Shown here: positions 12,711 to 23,055 of the stretch, piece by piece
Layout of the letters: every line of letters begins with the position of its first letter
Numbering within the stretch: position 1 is the first letter of the stretch
Assembly (NCBI GenBank): GCA_029216955.1
Contig: JANAVB010004000.1
Location: 1,881,025-1,945,024 of the forward strand
Direction: 5' to 3'
From: Iris pallida
Taxonomy: Eukaryota; Streptophyta; Magnoliopsida; Asparagales; Iridaceae
DNA length: 64,000 nucleotides
The notes under the pieces: generated by a model
Told to the model about the DNA's origin: nothing
Databases searched by the model: none
What the model saw: the letters and a program-made list of their open reading frames with translations, nothing else
Translations under genes and position numbers: made by a program

Positions 12711-13440
12711 TGTGGGAATGTTCTCCTCTAGTTCGGACTCAGAGGAAGTGCCACCCCTGCATAGGAGGTTGCCTCATCTTAGCACTTGTGGACGTCTTCA
12801 AAGACGTCAGAATCTGCTGCATCTGTTGGGGGGATTGCCTTCCTAGGTTGATCTTCTTGGAACACCGGATTGTTGTGGATGTTCCGGGGAGTGCTACCCC
12901 CAGCTTCGGCTACCCCCAGGGATGTATATGACGAATCTCCAAGTGTTGAAGATTTCGTCTTCGAGCGGGTGCCTTGATAAACTCCTCCTGTGGTGGCTGT
13001 GGACAACCGCTTGGATGAGAGTTTTTAGCCGCGGTAGTTGAGATCATCGGGCTGGAGACATTTACTTTCTTCCCTCTCTTGCCGGTAGGGACTTTTCGGG
13101 CAGAATTACAAGCGGTGAAAGGAAGCGCCTCGTCTCCCGACCTTTGTTCTAGGACCGGTCCTGGCTGCTGCAGTCGTTGGAAGACGGACTGCCGGTCCTC
13201 TTGTACTGCTGTCTTGTTACAGCAGTTGACAATGACTTGAGTGCAGTGATGTCTATGGAAGGACTCTCTGCACACCAACATTTCTTCTCTTTTCTTGCGC
13301 TTGTGAAGGATCACATCACGCAAGTCAAGTGCATCTCGAGCAACCTTTATACTCGTTTTGTGGTCCCATGAGTCCCGAGCACACGAGTGTGTTGGTATCA
13401 TGTTTGCTCCCTGACGTGGGGTTAGTAAAAGTACTTACCC
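12710..13440 (-). pseudogene. E1 gag middle region with conserved HCTQVIVNCC motif
   Basis: It is read mainly at 13401-12910 and 13006-12779. It carries DLRDVILHKRK, HHCTQVIVNCC and DRQSVFQRLQQ, which are also present in E2 (RHCTQVIVNCCCNN) and, more distantly, in E5 (HHCNHKVVIKYCC and TRRSVFDRLNF). The conservation across two divergent families suggests a structural Cys/His element. I do not know its function. Confidence 0.65.
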
Positions 13441-14423
13441 CTAATTATTGTTGGGAGACTCTTGAGAACCACCCTGTCTGTTGGCCTCCGGGGGCTGGAC
13501 ACGGGTAGTTTTGTACAACTTTCCATCAGAGGCCCGTGTAACAGTTAACGGGACTCCCTGATGGTCAGAAGTTGGGACAGTTGACTGAGTTCGACGAGCC
13601 CGCGCTGTCCTATACTTCTTCGCTCTAGCACCCAAGGGCGCGTAGTAGGAAGAGTCCAAGCTGTGTCGTACAGAGTCTGGCACATCTTTCTGGGAGCATC
13701 TGAGGTCAGGACCGCATGAGAGGCGGTCGAAGACTGAACCCGAGCCGCATAGGGCGAATGGTCTGCGGCTGGGATTGGATGCCGCATGAGCCATCTTACT
13801 GCGGCTGGGCTTGGCGGCCGCATAAGCATGCTGCATGCGGCTGGGATAGGTGGCCGTATGAGCGATCTGCATGCGGATGAGATTGGAGGCCGCATGAGCT
13901 TTCTGTGTGTGGCTGGAGCTCGTGGTCGCATGAGCCTTCTCCATGCGGCTAAGATTGGTGGCCGCATGATTCTTCTCCTTGCGGCTGAGATTGGTGGCCG
14001 CATGAGCCTTCATGCGGCTGGCGCCCTTATGCGGCTTCCGTACAGAGCTCCCATTTGCTCTCGCAAGTCCAGCATTGTAGTACTTTCCTCTGGCAGCTTG
14101 GGGACAGCAGGGTCCTCTGCGGCCTGAAGTGGGGCCGCATGTGAGTCTTCTCCGCCGTCTTGGGCAGCAGAGAACACTTCTTCCAGAGCTTGGGGAGGAG
14201 GAGCAGTTTTGGGCCTCCTCTCCCTGCGAGCCTTTTTTGTGCCGGCTCGCTTCTGGACCGGGCTAGCACTCCCGTCAGAGAGCATCTCTTCAAACGCTTG
14301 TTGGTCGAAGCGAACAACCAGCATCTGTTGCGTGAAGCCGAGTTTGGCTGCGTCCGATTGCGTCACCAACTTCTCAGCAGTGGAGAAGTTAGTCCCCAGC
14401 AGAGTCTCTATCGTGTTTGTCAT
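13441..14423 (-). pseudogene. E1 gag N-terminus with 12-residue repeat domain
   Basis: The frame starts at the ATG at 14423, inside the last 10 bp of the 5' LTR, and reads across the primer site (MTNTIETLLGTNFS). After a frameshift near 14012 it enters a domain of seven 12-residue units of the type HAATNLSRMEKA (14005-13750). These are encoded by 36-bp repeats, each carrying CATGCGGC and GCCGCATG in inverted order. A Ser/Arg-rich stretch follows (GSVFDRLSCGPDL ... SDGKLYKTTRVQ). E2 has the same plan with five units. Confidence 0.8.
14392..14410 (-). promoter_or_regulatory. E1 primer binding site
   Basis: Read on the minus strand, TAGAGACTCTGCTGGGGAC lies 3 bp (CGA) after the LTR end ACAAACA. 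E2 and E5 have near-identical sites at the same distance (16174-16192 and 56976-56994). I do not assign the tRNA. Confidence 0.75.
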
Positions 14424-14934
14424 TGATTATCAAAGAACAGAACAGTTTTATGGGAGGACTGAACTTTAATTCACAATTACAAACTCTCTTGTACAAAAGA
14501 AAGCCTAGGAACAAAACCTAGGAAAAGCAATCTAAGTACAATTGTTTAATTTGGATTCTGGGGGTTGATGGTAGAGGCTCGGGAAAGTGCTATCAACTAT
14601 GCCTTACTCTTTGGACGATCGAACGCAACCTCAGCTCTGGCCAAGAAATGCCCTCTCTCTGTATGCTTTTTGCTCTGTGTCTGTGTGTGTGTGTACAAAG
14701 GAATAATCTTATGCTATTTATAGGAGTTTGTGATGAGTGGGGTGTACAGCCACGTGGCCACATCCTTGTAACTGCGCCTTGAGAAGTGGGTAGTTGGGTA
14801 TTGGTTAAGATTAATCTTGATCTGTTTGTTGTAATAAATTTGGACTGTTATGTCGGTTGCAATAAATCTGAACTGTTATGATCTGTTGGTTGCAATAAAT
14901 CTGAGTTGTTTAAGACTTAGTCAACTTCTGCCAC
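14414..14934 (-). repeat. E1 5' LTR, 3' part (R/U5 side, interrupted by E2)
   Basis: This is the downstream half of the E1 5' LTR. Its end is ACAAACA on the minus strand. A minus-strand TATA box, CTATAAATAG, lies at 14723-14714 and marks the promoter for gag-pol. At 14934 it is cut by E2, and the sequence continues at 50970: joining the two restores an LTR of about 1.13 kb, close to the 1.22-1.24 kb of the E2 LTRs. The sequence across the join (ACGTGGCAG) matches the E2 LTR near 28650. Confidence 0.88.
14930..14934. repeat. Target site duplication GCCAC, left copy (E2)
   Basis: GCCAC directly precedes the TGTAGAAG start of the E2 5' LTR. The same five bases occur at 50965-50969, two bases after the E3 array. 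Confidence 0.85.
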
Positions 14935-16170
14935 TGTAGAAGCATGGAAAAGAATAAAGAAAGGTCTATGCGGCCAAGGATCTCCATGCGGCTCAGAGAG
15001 CCCATGCGGCTCAGGGGTCCATGTGGCTCAAGCGTCTATGCGGCTCGGATAGACCCAGAGCCACGTGGCCTTCAACAGCTTTTTCCTTCATCTTTGGCTG
15101 CATTTAATGCCCTGACGGCTGACAGCTCTGACAAATGACAGCTCTGACATAAAGGCGCAATAATGACTGACATAAAGGCGTGTTCCTAGGGAAGATGAGA
15201 AAATCTTTTCACAGCTGGCAGAATCCACCAAGTCCCGAGGCATACGGCTGCTGTATTTATGCGGCCGCCCACTTTATGCGACTGCCCACTTCATGCGGCC
15301 ACCCATCTTCATGCGGCTGCATCCTTTATACGGCCACCCGTCAACATGCGGCTGCCTATCCTCATGCGGCTGCGCATCTTCATGCGACTGTTCATCCCCA
15401 TGCGGCTGCCCATCTTCATGCGGCCGTTCATCCTCATACGGCCCACTCATATGCGGCTCTGCCAAGATGACCCAGTGAAGACACATCGCGCTTGTCACGA
15501 CGACTGAGACACATGGCAGTCTTATCTTTCTGGAATTATGGGTGCTAACAAATCCTAACAAAATTAGATTTGTTGCAATCACCATAATTGCCCAGATCAA
15601 GTCAAATCGAGCAAATTAGTCACGTGGTAAGCCATCACAAGTCGCGAATATTCATGGCAATCAACATTTATCGCCCACAGAGGTTTGATGCAATCTACAT
15701 TAATTACCTAGATTTGCTACAATCAGAATGAATGGCCCAGATTGATTGATCTCTAGCCGCCGACTTATCAAGGAGGCAATCATTGCAAACCCTAATGATT
15801 GCATCCCACTCCTGTAAATAGCAAGGTATCATTCCCTTACGAGAGAGGACTTTTTTTGGAAGAGCACCAGAGCACCTGGCGAGACTTGAAGAGAGATAGC
15901 AGAGAGACAAAGGCGCGCACAGAGAGCATCCTGAGAGCATTTTTTCCCGAAGCCAAGACTGCATCCGATCGTCCAAGGAGTAAGGCAGAGCTGCCGTCGC
16001 TTTCACGAGCCTCTACCGTCACCCCCAGAATCTAAAATAAATAATTGTACTTAGATTGCTGTACCTAGGTTTTCGTCCCTAGGCTTTCTTTGTACAAGCG
16101 AGTTTGTATTGTGAAGTAAAAGTCCAGTCCTCCGATAATTGTTCTGTTCTTTTATATTTCATGGCAAACA
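14935..16170 (+). repeat. E2 5' LTR
   Basis: It starts TGTAGAAGCATGG and ends ATGGCAAACA. It has one cluster of ATGCGGC motifs at about 14970-15045 and a longer array of roughly 18-bp units at about 15239-15465, upstream of the promoter. The TATA position reads TGTAAATAG (15813-15821), whereas the 3' LTR has TATAAATAG. The last 10 bp contain the gag ATG. Confidence 0.93.
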
Positions 16171-17655
16171 CGATAGCGCCTCTGCTGGGGACAAACTTCT
16201 CCACGGCTGCAGAGTTGGTGACGTAATCGGATGCAGCCAAACTTGGCTCCACACAACAGAAGATGGTCGTCCGCTTCGACCAACTGGCGTTTGAAGAAAT
16301 GCTCTCCGACGGAAGCGCTAGCCCGGTCCAGAAGCGAACCCGCACAAAGAAGGCTCACAGGGAGTGGAGGCCAAAATTATTTGCTCCTCCCCAAGCTCTG
16401 GACGGAGTACTCTCTGCAGCCCAAGACGGCGAAGGCAACTCTCATGCGGCCCCACTTCAAGCCATAGAAGACTCTACTGTCCCCAAGTCCGGCAGAGGAA
16501 AGCACTACGATGTTGGACTTGCAGGGGCAAAGAGTGATTCTATGTGCTCCAGGAAGAAGCCGAACAAAGGCACTAACCGCAAGACGAAGACTCATGCGGC
16601 CAAGATTGCCAGCCGCATGAATGATGTCCATGCGGCCGAAACTGCCAGCCAAATGCATAACACTCATGCGGCCACGATTTCCAGCCGCATGGAGAAGACC
16701 TATGCGGCTGAGACTTCCAGCCGCATAAAGAAAGCCCATGCGACTACGACTGCCAGCTGTATGAAGACTATTGATTCCAGCCGCATGCCGCATGCTCCAC
16801 GCGGCTCAGTCTTTGACCGTCTCTCCTATGGTCCTGATCTCTCGTACTCCCGAGAAGACATGTCTGACTCTCTCCAACACCACTTAGACTCTTCCTATTA
16901 TGTGCCCTCACGCACCAGAGTGAAGAAGTCTAGGGCAGCGCGAGCTTGGCAAGCTCAGTCCGCTGACCCGACCTCTGACCATCCGAGCGTTCCACATACT
17001 GTTATGCGGGCCTCTGATGGGAAGTTGTACAGAACCACTCGAGTCCAGACCCCGGCGGCAAACGGACAGAATGGTTCCCAAAAGTCTCCCAAAATCCAGG
17101 GAGCAAACATGGTCGTTCCGGACTCATCTGACTTGCGTGAGGCTATCCTCCACAAGCGCAAGGAAAGAGAGGGGGCCTCGGGGTGCAAAGAGTCCTCCTA
17201 CGGACGTCACTGCACCCAAGTCATCGTCAACTGCTGTTGCAATAACGCGACGGTACGAGAAGACCGGCAGTCCGTCTTCCAAAGACTGCAACAACCATGT
17301 TCAGAGGATGAGGCACCTCGCGTCGTCTCCTACAACTTTGCTCAGAAAATCCTCGCCGATGGGAGAGGGAAGAAGACAAACGTTTCCAGCCCGAAGATTT
17401 CAACCACTATGACTAAGAGACTGTCTTCTAAGCGGTTGCCGACCACCGGAGTTTTCTAAGGTACCCGTTCAAAGACGAAATCTGCTACAGTGGGAGATTC
17501 ATCGTCCACATTACTGGGGGTTACTGGAACTGGGGGTAGCACTCCTCCGAACCTCCACGACAATCCGATGTTCCAAAGAGACGAGCTGGGGGAAACAACT
17601 CTCCCATTAGATGCAGCAAATCCCGACGTCCCCGAGGACGTCCACAAACTGCCAT
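16161..17655 (+). pseudogene. E2 gag N-terminal region (broken)
   Basis: The frame starts at ATG 16161 inside the LTR end and reads MANTIAPLLGTNFS over the primer site. A TAA near 16228 interrupts it, after which it is open to 17459. It contains five 12-residue repeats (HAAKIASRMNDV, HAATISSRMEKT and so on, about 16591-16770), then SVFDRLSYGPDL, RHCTQVIVNCC and DRQSVFQRLQQ. It resumes after a stop at 17457 and ends at EDVHKLP with a stop near 17655, where the capsid deletion begins. Confidence 0.8.
16174..16192 (+). promoter_or_regulatory. E2 primer binding site
   Basis: TAGCGCCTCTGCTGGGGAC lies 3 bp after the 5' LTR end. It is one or two bases different from the E1 and E5 sites. It is also coding: it is read as part of the gag frame. 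Confidence 0.75.
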
Positions 17656-18598
17656 GAAATTACCGTCCGGTAATCCGGATTCCTCCTTAATTTAAAATTT
17701 GCCAAAAGAGACTGCTTCCAAAAATCAGCCTCTGGATGGGTGAAAGTCAATTTAAGGACTGAAAGACGTTTATCATCAGTGCCACTAGCGCCGAAGACAG
17801 GTTGAAGAAGGCTCGCCAACTGGGATTGCACATCTCAGAGGAAGAGGACAAGGGCAGGCGTCCTAATACCAACAACAACAATGGGGGTAGCTCCACCAAC
17901 AATCGGGACAACAAGGGCAAGCAAGCTATGGCGGCCGACACAGCCCAGAAACCTGAGTCAAAACCGGCAGACAAGCAATGGCCACAAATGACCTACTCCT
18001 TCGAAGACGGTCATGTCAAGCCCATCTTGGACATGCTCATACAAGGAGATGGAATTCAGCTCCCTCCACCAAGACGGGAACCTCGGCCAGCGGAAATAGA
18101 GAGCCCAAAGTACTGCCATTACCACCGCTACGTCCACCATGCTACACACGACTGCTACCAACTGAAGCGATACATCCAACATCTCATCGATTCAAAGGCT
18201 CTGGCCATTGACTTCGAGGAGGTAACCGTGGCAGCCAACATGGTGTCTGTACAGTTTGGCAGCTTCCCTCCAACAGAGACTCAAGACGGCGTAGTACCCA
18301 TCCCTCGGACGACAATAGAGATTGCTAATCTTCCTCCTCCTCGAGATCAGGCTTCTGGTCTGGTACCTCTCACCACGTCACGAGGGGAGGTCGTATGGGT
18401 CCATCCAGATTTGGTACCAGAAGTAACTCAGTCCGTACCACTCCCCATTGGCAGGAAGAAGGGTGGAAAGGTCAGATCCTGCCGCACAATTTCGGTAGAT
18501 GTCGAAGAAGCCACAGCTGTCGTCACTCGGTCCGGTACTCAAACCTAACCTACGCCAGATAACTCGGCTGAAGAGCATCAGTCGGCCACTGCTGACAC
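17656..18598 (+). pseudogene. E2 remnant of gag C-terminus and protease linker
   Basis: After the capsid deletion the homology to E1 resumes at about 17660 (E1 about 11905). The segment 17802-18548 is open and holds the N/K-rich nucleocapsid region, a Cys/His-rich stretch (YCHYHRYVHHATHDCYQLKR) and the conserved VTVAANMVSVQFGSFPP and SRGEVVWVHPDL blocks. It stops at TAA 18546. The catalytic protease domain is missing: at about 18600 the sequence jumps to the reverse transcriptase. Confidence 0.8.
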
Positions 18599-19734
18599 TC
18601 CGGGACCTTCCCAACCAACAACGACGCTTTCGCCCAGGCATCATGGATGCAATCGAAGCCGAAGTCAACAAACTGATAGCCAGCGACTTCATTCGTGAGG
18701 AGCAACATCCAAACTGGGTCGCCAACATAGTACCGGTCCTCAAGAAGAATGGGAAGATTCGAATCTGCATCGTCTTCCGTAATCTGAATGAGGCGTGCCC
18801 CAAAGATGAGTTCCCCCTCCCTATCACAGACATCATAATTGACAACACCTGCGGTTTCGAACGTATGTCGTTCATGGATGGTTTCTCGGGGTACAACCAA
18901 ATTAAGATGTCTCCCGACGATGAAAAGCATACATCATTTCGAACACCAATAGGCACGTTCTGCTACACAGTCATGCCTTTCAGCTTAAAGAACGTTGGTG
19001 CCACCTATCAAAGAGCCATGAGTATCATCTTCAGGGATCACTTGCGCAAGACCGTGGAGTGCTATGTTGACGATATCGCCGTCAAAAGCCGCTCTAAGGA
19101 AGATTATCTGCATGATCTAAGAACAGTATTCGACCTAATGCGAGCGCACAATTTGAAAATGAACCCTACGAAGTCCTTACTAGGCGTATCCAGCGGGAAG
19201 TTCTTGGGTTTCATCATCACCTCCCAGGGTATCCACGTAGACCCTGAGAAGACGAAGGCAATCATGGAGATGGGTCCCCCGAGAAATCTCCTAGAACTTC
19301 GAGGCCTCCAAGGGAGGTTAGCTTACATCAGGAGGTTCATTTCCAACCTCTCCGGGCATTGTCAGCCATTCACCCATCTCATGAAGAAGGGCATCTCATT
19401 CGTATGGAACGAAGAATGTCAGCGTGCCTTTGACAGCATCAAAGAATATTTGTCGAACCCTCCAGTCCTGGTGGCCCCGGTTGCTGGAAAACCATTCCTG
19501 CTCTATGTACGAGCAATGGAGCATTTCCTCGGCGCTCTGCTAGCACAAAACAACGATGCAGGCCATGAGCAAGCTATATATTACCTCAGCCGAATGATGA
19601 TCGGGCCAGAACAATGATATACCGCCGTGGAGAAGGAATGCCTCGCCCTGGTGTTCGCCATTCAAAAGATGCGACACTATGTCACGGGGCAAACCATACA
19701 TGTGATATAACGAGTCAACCCCCTCAGGGTACTC
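18599..19734 (+). pseudogene. E2 reverse transcriptase and gypsy RNase H (stops)
   Basis: RT blocks QQRRFRPGIMDAIEAEVNK, FIREEQHPNWVANIVPVLKK, NEACPKDEFPLPITD and CYVDDIAVKS (catalytic YVDD at about 19062-19073) are in one frame. In CIVFRNLNE a Val stands where E5 has Asp (CIDF) in the conserved RT motif, so the enzyme is probably dead even before its stops. RNase H follows, with a TGA near 19616 (PEQ-stop-YT against PEHRYT in E1) and a TAA near 19708. Confidence 0.88.
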
Positions 19735-20612
19735 ATGACTAAACCAGGGGCACTCAGCTCTCGCCTCGCTACATGGGAAATATTACTGTCCCCCTACCAT
19801 ATGATCTTCGTCCGACAAAAGGCTGTTAAAGGTCAAGCTCTGGCAGACTTTTTAGCAGCCCACCCAGGCCCAGAGTCGGCCAGAATATACGAAGACATCC
19901 CAGATGAGGTCGCCGACTCGCATGCAACCTCTCACGATGATATATGGCGGATGTTCTTTGACGGCGCCTCAAGGACCGGACCTAAGGGCAATATCGTCAT
20001 CGAAGTCGGGGTGGTGCTGGTCTCTCCTTCCGGATTGGTGATCAATCGCACTTACTCCCTCACAGAACCCTGCTCTAACAATGTGGCCGAGTACAATGCT
20101 TTAGTCATTGGTCTCCAACTTGCAAGAGAGTTGGGGGTAGAATATCTTGAAGCATACGGCGATTCACAGTTAATCGTCAATCAGATCCGGGGTTCATACG
20201 AGGTTCGCCATGAAGACATGATCCCCTATCACCAAATAGAGATCAACATCAACTCGTCATTTGAAGGGTTCTTCATCGAACACGTCCCCAGACTCCAAAA
20301 TATCGAAGCCGATGCCTTAGCTGGCCTTGCCGCTTTCCTAGCGGTCCCAAACTATGCTCATCAATCGGTGGATGTGATAGGCCATGAACTGTTCTATCCC
20401 AAGAATATTATTCAATTCGTGGTGAGTTATTCCGTTCAGACGATCGACAAAGCACAAGACTGGAGACAACCATTCATTGACTTCGTAGTCTACGACATTC
20501 TGCCGGAGGACCCAAAGGAAGCCACCTCTATCAGAAGGCGCTCTCTCAGATTCTTCTACGATACAGTAACGAAAATGGTGTATCGCCGATCCTACGATGG
20601 ATTATTGCTTCG
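19735..20612 (+). pseudogene. E2 second (archaeal-type) RNase H domain
   Basis: The domain is in the open frame 19735-20859. Acidic positions are in WRMFFDGAS, NNVAEYNALV, YGDSQLIVNQ and NIEADALAGLA. It aligns along its length with the E1 domain at 7523-6861. Confidence 0.85.
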
Positions 20613-21747
20613 ATGCCTGTCAAACGCAGAAGCCAAAGAAGCCGTACGCGAAGCTCATGACGGTGTCTGCGGGGCCCATCAGCCTGGCCCAAAATTGCAA
20701 GACCGTCTTCGCCGAATGGGCTACTACTGGCCCACGATGGTAGCAGATGCGATAGACTATGCAAGAAAGTGTAAAGCCTGCCAAGTCTACGCGAACTTCA
20801 TCCACCAGCCATCCGAATTTCTACATCCGACTGTGGCGTCCTGGCCATTCAAAGCATGAGGAATGGATACCATCGGTCCGATCGCTCCACCTTCTTTCCA
20901 AGGACATCGCTTCGTACTTGCCATCACAGATTACTTCTCCAAATGGACGGAAGCTGTTCCGCTTGCAGAAGTAAAGACTTCAAACGTGACCAGCTTCCTC
21001 AAGCATCACGTCATCTATCGCTTTGGACTGCCCCGAAGGATCATCCACGATAATGGTCTGCAGTTCACAAGCCACACCTTTTATCGGTTCTGCGACAAGC
21101 ACCGCATCCAGAATATTGCTTCAACGCCATACAACCCAGCAGCGAATGGGTTGGCAGAAGCATTCGACAAAATAATCATCAAACTTCTCAAGAAGTTTGT
21201 GTCGTCCAGCAAACGCGACTGGAACGAGAAGCTTGGTGAATGCTTATGGGCGTACCGTACCACAGTCTGAACAGCCACAGGGAACACACCATTCTTCCTG
21301 GTGTACGGGAGTGAGGTAGTTCTCCCATTGGAGACTCAAATACCCTCGCTCCGCGTCGCTCTCACTTACCAATTGACGACAGACGATAACTATCGTCGCC
21401 GGTTACAAGAGTTGAAGGCCTTAGATGAAAAGTGCCTCTTGGCTCAGCAACGAATCGAGCTTTACCAAGCACGCATCTCCGGAGCCTTCAACAAGAAGGT
21501 TAAAATCAGAACATTCCAAGTGGGCGATCTCGTTCTGGCAGTTCGGAGACCGATGGTCATGACTCACAAAACCGTCGACAAATTCCAGCCAAAATGGGAA
21601 GATCCATTTATCATTGAGGCCCGTATTCTCCAACGGTGCTTACCGCCTCGCAAAACAAAACGGAGACTTGCTCATGTTGCCCGTCAATGGCAAGTTCCTG
21701 AAGAAATATTATGTCTAAACGACATTTTTCCAATTCCAGATTATTGA
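20613..21747 (+). pseudogene. E2 integrase (stops)
   Basis: Zinc-binding pattern: HDGVCGAHQPG ... CKACQVY. Catalytic core: MDTIGPI, HDNGLQF and GLAEAFDK. In-frame stops lie near 20859 (a Cys codon to TGA, E1 has EACGMD) and near 21268 (CGA to TGA). The C-terminal part (MVMTHKTVDKFQPKWEDPF) aligns with E1. Confidence 0.88.
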
Positions 21748-22058
21748 GTTATGTACCCGCTGGTGCCGCTGAACTCACATCCACAACACTCCAGATTATT
21801 GAGTTATGTACCCGCTGGTGCCGCTGAACTCACATTTCTAAATTCCAGATTATTGAGTTATGTACCCGCCGGTACCGCTGAACTCACATTCACAAAAATC
21901 CCAGATTATTGAGTTATGTACCCGCCGGTACCGCTGAACTCACATTCCCCAAACTCTAGATTGCCGAGTTATGTACCCTCCGGTACCGCTGAACTCACAT
22001 TCACAATCTCCCAGATTATTAAGTTATGTACCCGTAGGTGCCTCTGAACTTACATTCT
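21736..22058 (+). repeat. 55-bp tandem repeat, six units
   Basis: Six head-to-tail units start near 21736, 21791, 21845, 21901, 21955 and 22011. Each begins with a variant of CCAGATTATTGAGTTATGTA and contains GCTGAACTCACAT. The first overlaps the integrase stop. E1 has only one recognisable unit. Amplification of short repeats in the 3' region of Tat/Ogre elements is a known source of plant satellite DNA. Confidence 0.88.
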
Positions 22059-23055
22059 GGTCACTCTTTCAGATAGTAAGTCATGTATGACCATACCTCT
22101 GAACTTATTTCTTTGAAAGAGCTCCTCCCTCATGATCCAATACCCGCACTCTCAGTGCACAAAAAGGGTAACATATCCACAAAATTTTCAAAACGACCAC
22201 ATCGATGTTACCTCTGAGTCGTTTCACTTCCGCCAAAAACAAATCACCCCTCTACATAGAACTTCCATGTCTTCAATACCTCTGAGTCGTCCTATGTACC
22301 CCTTCATGGAGCCCACTCCTGCCATGTCCTCATTACCTCTGAGTGGGAAGGCTCCATCGAAGAAACCCTCATATTTGCCATGTCCTCATTACCTCTGAGT
22401 AAATATGTTGGTCCTCCCTCGACTTATTATCTGTACCCAAAAAAACCCCAGGGTACGCCAAGGATAATAGGTCTACAAATGTCCTCTGTTGACCACAAAT
22501 ATCCTCCGTTGAGTCCACTCCTACCATGTCCTCATTACCTCTGAGTAGAAAGATTCCACGGTAAAATCCCCATACTTGCCATGTCCTCATTACCTCTGAG
22601 TAAGTATGTTGGTTCTCTTTCATCCTATTATCCGTATCCTAAGCCAGGGTACGCCAAGGATAATAGGCCCACAAATGTCCCATGATGTACTAAGTTTCCT
22701 AGTACATGCGCATCATTTCTCATCATGCCCCAGTAGCCCAGCTGCTCCATGGCATTTTTTCTCCCGATACTCGGAACGTCCATGACTACCTTACCGTGGA
22801 ATTATTCTAGGTATCTCCATCAAACTTATTATCCATACCTAAAACCAAGGTATGCCAAGGGTAACAGGTCCACAACCAAGTCCCCCATGCGGGGCAAACG
22901 CCACCATGAAATCACATGCACAACAGGCAGTACAAATAAAGGGTAGAATAAAGCATACTCTTTTATTTGGAAGGCAAAAGTACTACACGTTCTAGGGACA
23001 ATGTCCCATTTAAAGAAAAAAAAAGGACGAAAATAAAAAAGGAGAAAAAGGCCGT
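22059..23055. repeat. E2 convergent spacer with hairpin and CTCATTACCTCTGAGT repeats
   Basis: This is non-coding. Units with CTCATTACCTCTGAGT or close variants recur near 22205, 22278, 22328, 22383, 22529 and 22584. Three larger units (near 22421, 22621 and 22821) begin TTATTATCC and end GGATAATAGG or similar, so each has complementary ends. The region separates the integrase end from the end of the antisense gene. Confidence 0.75.
22962..22967 (-). terminator. PolyA signal of the E2 antisense gene
   Basis: AATAAA on the minus strand, 89 nt beyond the antisense stop codon at 23056. This matches the 82-nt distance in E1. Confidence 0.6.

Larger units (their letters stand above)
1..14934 (-). 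mobile_element. E1: Tat/Ogre-like Ty3/gypsy retrotransposon, left part
   Basis: This is the main body of a minus-strand LTR retrotransposon. In element order it holds part of the 5' LTR (14934-14414), primer site (14410-14392), gag, protease, reverse transcriptase, two RNase H domains and integrase (ending near 5606), a convergent spacer, and a gene transcribed in the opposite sense (80-4697). The 3' LTR must lie left of position 1. Domain order and the second RNase H place it in the Tat group. The coding frames carry many stops and frameshifts, so this copy is inactive for gag-pol. Its 5' LTR is interrupted by E2 and resumes at 50970. Confidence 0.9.

Noticed and set aside
12700..14470. Plus-strand open frames over the E1 gag repeats, and similar minus-strand frames over the E2 LTR array
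   Set aside because: They are shadows of the ATGCGGC repeat arrays, which happen to be open in several frames (MRLP/CGCP-type repeats).
15239..15470. CRISPR-like array of short repeats in the E2 LTR
   Set aside because: The spacing is 18-19 bp with no unique spacers, it is present in both LTRs of a eukaryotic retrotransposon, and no cas-like gene is near.
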